Of a stretch of 13,290 bases of DNA, positions 8,646-13,290 are shown in pieces. Position numbers and translations under genes: made by a program. The notes beneath the pieces were generated by a model that searched no databases, was not told the DNA's origin, and worked only from the letters and a program-made list of their open reading frames with translations. Location of the stretch: assembly GCA_910592005.1 (NCBI GenBank), contig CAJVPP010002870.1, forward strand, positions 1 to 13,290, written 5' to 3'. How positions within the stretch are numbered: position 1 is the stretch's first letter; the number at the start of each line of letters is the position of its first letter. This DNA is from Funneliformis mosseae. Lineage: Eukaryota > Glomeromycota > Glomeromycetes > Glomerales > Glomeraceae.

Positions 8646-10228
8646 ATATCTGATTAAAATTAATTAGTATTAATCAGCGTATATTTATGCTAATAGAAAA
8701 ATATAATAAATCAGTTGTAAGTAATATCAAAATCAACCTAAAATTAGCTAATTGAATTTTAGCCAATTTAGACCAATTCAATTAGTGCTAATCTATTTAA
8801 AAATATATTTATAATATATTTTAATTATTATATTATTTTAAATATAATAATTAACTTTAACTATTATAATGCATTTTGACCATTATAATTGATTTTGACT
8901 TTTCAAATTTTTTATCAAATAGTCTAAATTGATTTTAATTATTTGATTATCTAAAAGATCAAAATTAAATAATTTTAGTTTATATATAACTAGTAAAGAA
9001 TTGAATTTAAAGTTAATATTTTATATTTGAATTTTTTATTTTGTAATAATTGTATTTTATTCATTAATAATATTTTAAATTTTAATTAACTAACTTAAAT
9101 TCAGAAGATATAGTTTTATCAAATAATAAATTTAAAATTCTGATCCTTTTGATATTTATATTTGAGTTATTTTGATAAACAGGAAATTTAATAATAATAT
9201 TAAAAGAAGATACTAGAATAACTAGAAAAAAAAAAGTATTTTGAAAATTTTTAAATTTAAAAATACATATTTTTAATTTTGATATTACTTTAATATATCA
9301 AAAAATATATTTAATATCTTGTTTAATTTATTATTAATATTATTATTCTTATTAGAATTATAGATTGAATTATTAATAAAAGAGTTAAAGTAAATTTTAT
9401 TTTTTTTCTTTTATGACATTAAAGTATATTTAGTTAAAATTATTATTATAATGATTATTTGAATTTTAGTAATTATATTTATTAATCAAAAAAATAAAAT
9501 TTTGTAGGTTTAAAATAATGTAAAGTTATTATATTAAAGAAAATTGATATTGAGAAGTTTTAGTTTTTTCATTATTATTTTTTTAACAGGTTTTAATTGA
9601 AAACATTTTATGATAATATGATTATATAAATCACATTTATAGTAATATTTTAATTTAGTAGAATATTAATAATTCTTAATTATTAAATATATAAATTATT
9701 ATTAAAAGTATAATTATTCTCAAAATAAAAAATAGTAAAAATCTAGATTTATAATATTTAAATCTCAAGATATAGCAAACTTTCACTTTTATTACTAAAA
9801 TAATATCTTGCAAATTATATAGGACTTTTATAATAGAAAGGGAGGAAACATTCAGAAAAAATCAATTTTACTTTTATATACCAAATATTATTTTTAGGTT
9901 AAAATATGTTTAGATTTAGAATTAACTTATTTTTTATTTTTTCTAACTATTTTTCCCTTTTCTATTGCAAAAGTTTAATATGCTGAATTGATATACAAAG
10001 CTTTATAAATTTTATTTATAAATTATTATAAAGTTTAGCTTATTCTTAAATAAAACTATTTAAATAGACTTAAATATAGTTAATAAAGAAATAATATAAT
10101 TAATATATATAAAATAATTTGATATTTTATAATAATTCATAATTATATAAATATATTATTATAAGTTTTATAGTAACTGAATATTAATTTATTTTTTATA
10201 TTTAGAAAAAACATTTTAGAAAAATGTA
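8646..10228. other. Gene-free AT-rich stretch
   Basis: Apart from a decayed patch around 8650-8790 that shares TAATTTAGAC and CTAAAATTAGC words with the neighbouring repeats, I see no gene, array or strong hairpin. Some purine-rich sequence (GAAAGGGAGGAAAC near 9836-9849) is slightly unusual but unexplained. Confidence 0.5.
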
Positions 10229-10399
10229 CAGTCAACTCTTAATATAACAAATTCTTAATATAATTAATTTTTTGAACAAATATAATAAAAATACTCTTGT
10301 TATAGTAAATTAGCTAATCAAATCTCTTAAAATCTTACTATAGCCTTATAGCAAAGTTGAGGTCTAAGATATAGAATTCATTATAATAAGAGTTGAATG
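10229..10399. mobile_element. Pogo-like miniature inverted-repeat element, 171 bp
   Basis: The left end CAGTCAACTCTTAATATAAC (10229 onward) and the reverse complement of the right end (10374-10399) agree at 22 of 26 positions. The element is bounded by TA at 10227-10228 and 10400-10401, the target duplication of Tc1/mariner/pogo transposons. Ends of the form CAG followed by an AACTC-ATATAAC motif are characteristic of the pogo/Tigger branch, which is recalled family knowledge rather than a search result. There is no transposase, so it would be moved by one made elsewhere. The inside repeats TTATAG words of the kind found in such ends. A change at the right tip (ATG instead of CTG) may have disabled it. 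Confidence 0.7.
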
Positions 10400-10401
10400 T
10401 A

Positions 10402-11249
10402 TTTTTAATTTAAGATAAATATTGATAACTTATAGAATATATAGTTAAATTGTATATTTTTTTTATAGATTATATAATTAAACAGTTAGTCAATTTTTAA
10501 ATCAGAAAATTTCATAAAAATAACTAATTTTATTAATTCTTAATTATCAAAATAAATAATCAATAATCTATTCAAATTAATATAATAAATATTAATCTTC
10601 TTAAATATATCATTTTATGTAAGAAAATATTAATAATTTAATAATAGTAATAATAAGAAATTCTTTAATTAATTTTTAAATAATAATAGTATAAATAAAA
10701 GGAGTAAGATATAAGACAATAATAAAGTTATAGTATTCAGTTTTTATGATATCATTTTCATTTATAAAGATGAATTTATCCTTATCAAAAATATTAAATA
10801 GTCAAATTATCTTAATTGTAAAGATTTCTCTTATAATATCTTTATCAGAGATAAAAAAATGATTAAAATATGTTATCTTATTCTAAAATTAAATCTATAT
10901 TTATTTTTTTTAAAACTATATTAAATAAAAAATTTTTAAAAATTCTTTCAATTAATAAAACTTATTTGAAAATATGTAAAATTATAAATTAATTAATTGA
11001 GTTGTGAAAAATAATAAGATATTAAAAATAAAACATTTTTATTTTTTAAACATTTTTTTGTTACTAAAAAATTAAAAAAAGAGAAAAGGCTATTTTATTA
11101 TATAAAAATTAGTCTTATATTGATTAACAATTTTTTATTTTATAATAATTTTTAATTATCTGATCTGATTTTAAAAAATTTAGCTTGTTAGAATCATTAT
11201 TTTAAGAAAAATTAAAATTCAGTATCAATTTATATTCCTATAAGCATTT
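10402..11249. other. Gene-free AT-rich stretch
   Basis: No gene, array or strong inverted repeat is visible between the pogo-like element and the palindrome at 11250. All frames are closed often. Confidence 0.5.
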
Positions 11250-11267
11250 GCAAACAAATTTGCCTGC
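11250..11267. repeat. Third copy of the GCAAATTTGCCTGC palindrome
   Basis: GCAAACAAATTTGCCTGC is identical to the ideal palindrome GCAGGCAAATTTGCCTGC except for two G to A changes in the left half. Its right half matches the copy at 3895-3912 exactly over ACAAATTTGCCTGC apart from one base. The flanks of the two copies are not obviously alike. Confidence 0.5.
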
Positions 11268-11562
11268 AATTTTATTTAATAATTAAAATTAATTATAATA
11301 ATTTAAATATTTTTAAAATAATTTATTTAAAAATTAATATTTTATAATAAATTTTATGATGTTTCTAAGTAAAAATTCAAAAAAAAATGTAATTAATTAG
11401 TGATATTTTAAAGATAAATATATGATAAATTACAGAGGGTAGACAAAAGTTTCTGGATACTTTTTTACCAAATAAAAAACTTATAATTCTTTAGCATTAA
11501 TAGTAAAAATTCTAATATTATTTTATTAAAGCTGGTTAAGACATACATTTCATATTAAACTT

Positions 11563-11840
11563 TTAGTACTTGGTTGGGCCTCTCTTTGCCGCAATCATAG
11601 TCTGAATTCGCTATAGCATGCTATTGACTAAATTTTCAATAGTATACATTGGAATTTCTCACTATGTCTTTTAATATAGCAGTTGAGGTCAGCAAAATTC
11701 GATAGTAGTTTTTTATATGCATGAATATTTTTTTTAATATCAGCCCATAAATTTTCAATTGAGTTAAGATCAGGACATTGGGCTGTCAAGTAAAATATGA
11801 CTCTGTGTTATTCTTTGGTTAATTCTTTATTTTGTTTCAT
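11563..11840 (-). pseudogene. Tc1-type transposase, C-terminal catalytic part (broken)
   Basis: Read on the minus strand, this gives a clear match to the end of the DDE domain. It contains LTAQCPDLNSIENLWADIK, in which the Glu of SIENLW is the third catalytic acidic residue, and it ends in IAAKRGPTKY followed by a stop (11565-11563), the usual C-terminus of this family. Lesions: a TAA where the family usually has part of a KEW-type motif (around 11810), a one-base frameshift just before MYTIENLVNSM (near 11650), and a TAG between SML and RIQT. The two upstream catalytic aspartates are absent because of the internal deletion. No function is expected. Confidence 0.85.
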
Positions 11841-11989
11841 TATTTTTTGATTTGGTAGAGATTAATAAAGTATAATCTTAACAACATAAAAACTATATCT
11901 TTGCTAATATCTATTTCCTTAAAACATAAATCATCAATAAAGACGACCTGACCTTTTAACTTAATTAAATTCATATTTATTTCTTTCAT
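11840..11989 (-). pseudogene. Tc1-type transposase, N-terminal DNA-binding remnant
   Basis: A 49-codon frame runs from ATG (11989-11987) to TAA (11842-11840). Residues 12-33 read about KGQVVFIDDLCFKEIDISKD, with the spacing of the first helix-turn-helix of Tc1-like transposases, which commonly looks like RGQIVALHxxGLSxREIAxxLGVS. The frame then runs into unrelated sequence, and the stop overlaps by one base the ATG that begins the C-terminal remnant in another frame. It lies next to the TIR at 12084, the expected position for the start of the transposase gene. The assignment rests on pattern similarity only. Confidence 0.55.
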
Positions 11990-12086
11990 AGTTTACCATT
12001 TAAACTTCCTGTTAACAAATAAGCTTTGTTATCCTAATGATATAGTGTTTAGGCTTAACACTGAAAACTTTTGTCTACCCTCTGTA

Positions 12087-12598
12087 TTATGAAAAAAATT
12101 AAATTTTACACTTACATATCTTGCTATCTATTGATCTTAAAAATATATAAATATAATCTTTTAATAGGTCTTAATAAGATAAATTCAAAAAACTAAATTT
12201 TATTTTCTTGTAATTATTTTTTTAAAAATATGATAATGCTAAATTTTATTATGAAAATTTAAATTCAGTAGATTAATACATAAAAATCCTAAAAACTAGG
12301 TACTTATAATAGAAAAAATAAAAAGAACTGCCTAAAACGTCCTTGTAAATTAAAAACATACTAGTTTCAAACTAATCAGTCATCCCATTATATTCTAAAG
12401 ATAATTATTAATAGAATTTTCATCAATACATAATGATTAGATATTACCATACCCACTCTTTTATCTAACAATAATTTTTATCCTAAATTTAATTTCAATA
12501 CAAAAATAAATAACTTGAATTATTATTAAACTAAAAAGAAGCTAATAAAAAATTTGATTTTATTAAGTTTCTAGCTAAATTGCCTAATTAATTTCTAG
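12087..12598. other. Intergenic stretch, no confident gene
   Basis: G+C is higher than in the core but no gene is secure. On the minus strand a frame of about 30 codons around 12370-12470 reads DKRVGMVISNHYVLMKILL before a stop. It could be a further scrap of the relic at 12599-12857 or chance. A small palindrome, TAGTTTCAAACTA, lies near 12362-12374. Confidence 0.4.
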
Positions 12599-12857
12599 TT
12601 ATAGTGATTTTTCATAATAGGAGCACCTATAATCATTAAGTTTTGTCAAAGACTCTTTAGTACACTTAAACTTTTATGCTAATATGTTTGTCAATTCAAA
12701 TTATAGCTGCTGATAGTCATTGCATAGAGTCCAAATCACATAGTTACAAGAATCAAAAATCCTGCTAAGATCAGCAAGCTCTGTAATATCAGAAATCTAA
12801 AAAGAGTGCATGCTTGTTTAGGAAGGTAATGAGAAAATCATCATATGCAATTAGTTA
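12599..12857 (-). pseudogene. Decayed coding stretch of unknown family
   Basis: On the minus strand, positions 12790 to 12599 form 64 codons in one phase, beginning DITELADLSRIFDSCNYVIW, then TLCNDYQQL. Only two TAA stops (12703-12701 and 12676-12674) interrupt it before the TAA at 12601-12599. Upstream, another phase (12854-12789) reads LIAYDDFLITFLNKHALFLDF, which would join after a one-base shift. Cys, Trp, Asp, Gln and Arg codons and a locally higher G+C argue for former coding. It may extend to about 12920, where HKSGHQGYSK is read in the same phase as the upstream part. I do not recognise the family. Confidence 0.45.
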
Positions 12858-12920
12858 ATCTAAAGTTGTTATTAATTCTGATTATCATTTAGAATACCCC
12901 TGATGCCCACTTTTGTGAGC

Positions 12921-13290
12921 AAAAAGAAAAAGGAGAAAAAGTAGAAAAAACAGTTATAAGAAATGATGAAAAAAATATTTTAACAAAAAAGCACCATCTT
13001 TTGAATTAACAAAAACTGTTTTTTAGAATAAGAGGATTTGGAAAAAATAAAAAGAGAAAGAAATTTTAAGAAGAAGTTTTGTTTTTTATTCATAAGCTAA
13101 GCTGTAACTATCCTTGAATATTGTTAACGTTACTCTTTTCGTCAAATAATTTAACTATAATTTAAAATCAGGGAGACAATAGCTATGACTTAAATCTAAT
13201 TAACTTGATACATTATTTATTAGAGAGTTTATTTAGTTAACAAGAATAAAATTATAAGTTTTATGTTTGCAAAATATTAAGAGTGTTTAT
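12921..13290. other. Purine-rich stretch without a recognised gene
   Basis: The plus strand is strongly purine-biased at 12919-12955 and again about 13027-13077, with GAAAAAGGAGAAAAAG-like runs. The remainder shows no long frame. Such tracts occur in introns, untranslated regions and promoters, but nothing here identifies which. Confidence 0.35.

Larger units (their letters stand above)
11433..12084 (-). mobile_element. Internally deleted Tc1/mariner element, 652 bp
   Basis: The ends are perfect inverted repeats over at least 20 bases: CAGAGGGTAGACAAAAGTTT from 11433 and its complement ending at 12084. Each side is followed by TA (11431-11432 and 12085-12086), the hallmark target duplication. 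Inside, on the minus strand, are the N-terminal helix-turn-helix part and the C-terminal catalytic part of a Tc1-type transposase, with the middle missing. Full Tc1-like elements are typically well over 1 kb, so roughly half is lost. The open frames are broken, so the copy is non-autonomous. Intact ends mean it could still be mobilised by a transposase made elsewhere. The element has more G+C than the block to its left. Confidence 0.9.

Noticed and set aside
1..13290. Mitochondrial or apicoplast origin of the AT-rich DNA
   Set aside because: There are no rRNA, tRNA, cytochrome or ribosomal protein genes in 13 kb, and Tc1 and pogo elements are nuclear.

Overview
The window looks like nuclear DNA from a eukaryote with a very AT-rich genome. 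It has almost no intact genes and several worn-out DNA transposons. The best-supported features are a 652-bp internally deleted Tc1/mariner element (11433-12084) and a 171-bp pogo-like miniature element (10229-10399). Both are bordered by TA dinucleotides, as expected for this superfamily. Element ends of this kind together with such AT-richness would fit an early-diverging fungus, for example an arbuscular mycorrhizal or gut fungus. That is a low-confidence inference, because no conserved host gene is present to place the organism.

Layout. Positions 1-600 are somewhat richer in G+C. They hold a possible 3' end of a gene (2-118), hexanucleotide repeats built on TAACGA and TTAACG, and a short open frame broken by one TGA (333-509). 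From about 970 to 11430 runs a block of roughly 10 kb made almost entirely of A and T. I could find only about three CpG dinucleotides in it by eye, and no credible coding frame. It is not featureless. It contains a decayed inverted-repeat element (2342-2515), three arrays of a related repeat of about 24 bp (2518-2875, 6563-6917, 7153-7350), a satellite with a period of about 106 bp (7613-8285), a repeat of about 55 bp (8392-8645), three hairpin-forming elements (3061-3195, 3979-4055, 6207-6282), and three copies of a palindrome related to GCAGGCAAATTTGCCTGC. From 11430 to the end the G+C content rises again. The Tc1 element lies here, followed by a second decayed coding stretch on the minus strand (12599-12857).

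How the parts relate. I see no operon, CRISPR array, RNA gene or working multi-gene system. The simplest reading is a transposon and satellite graveyard whose C and G have been eroded, probably by deamination of methylated cytosine or a RIP-like process, lying between two gene-derived margins that have lost less C and G. The hairpins and TA-flanked miniature elements are the most discrete units and the best objects for follow-up.
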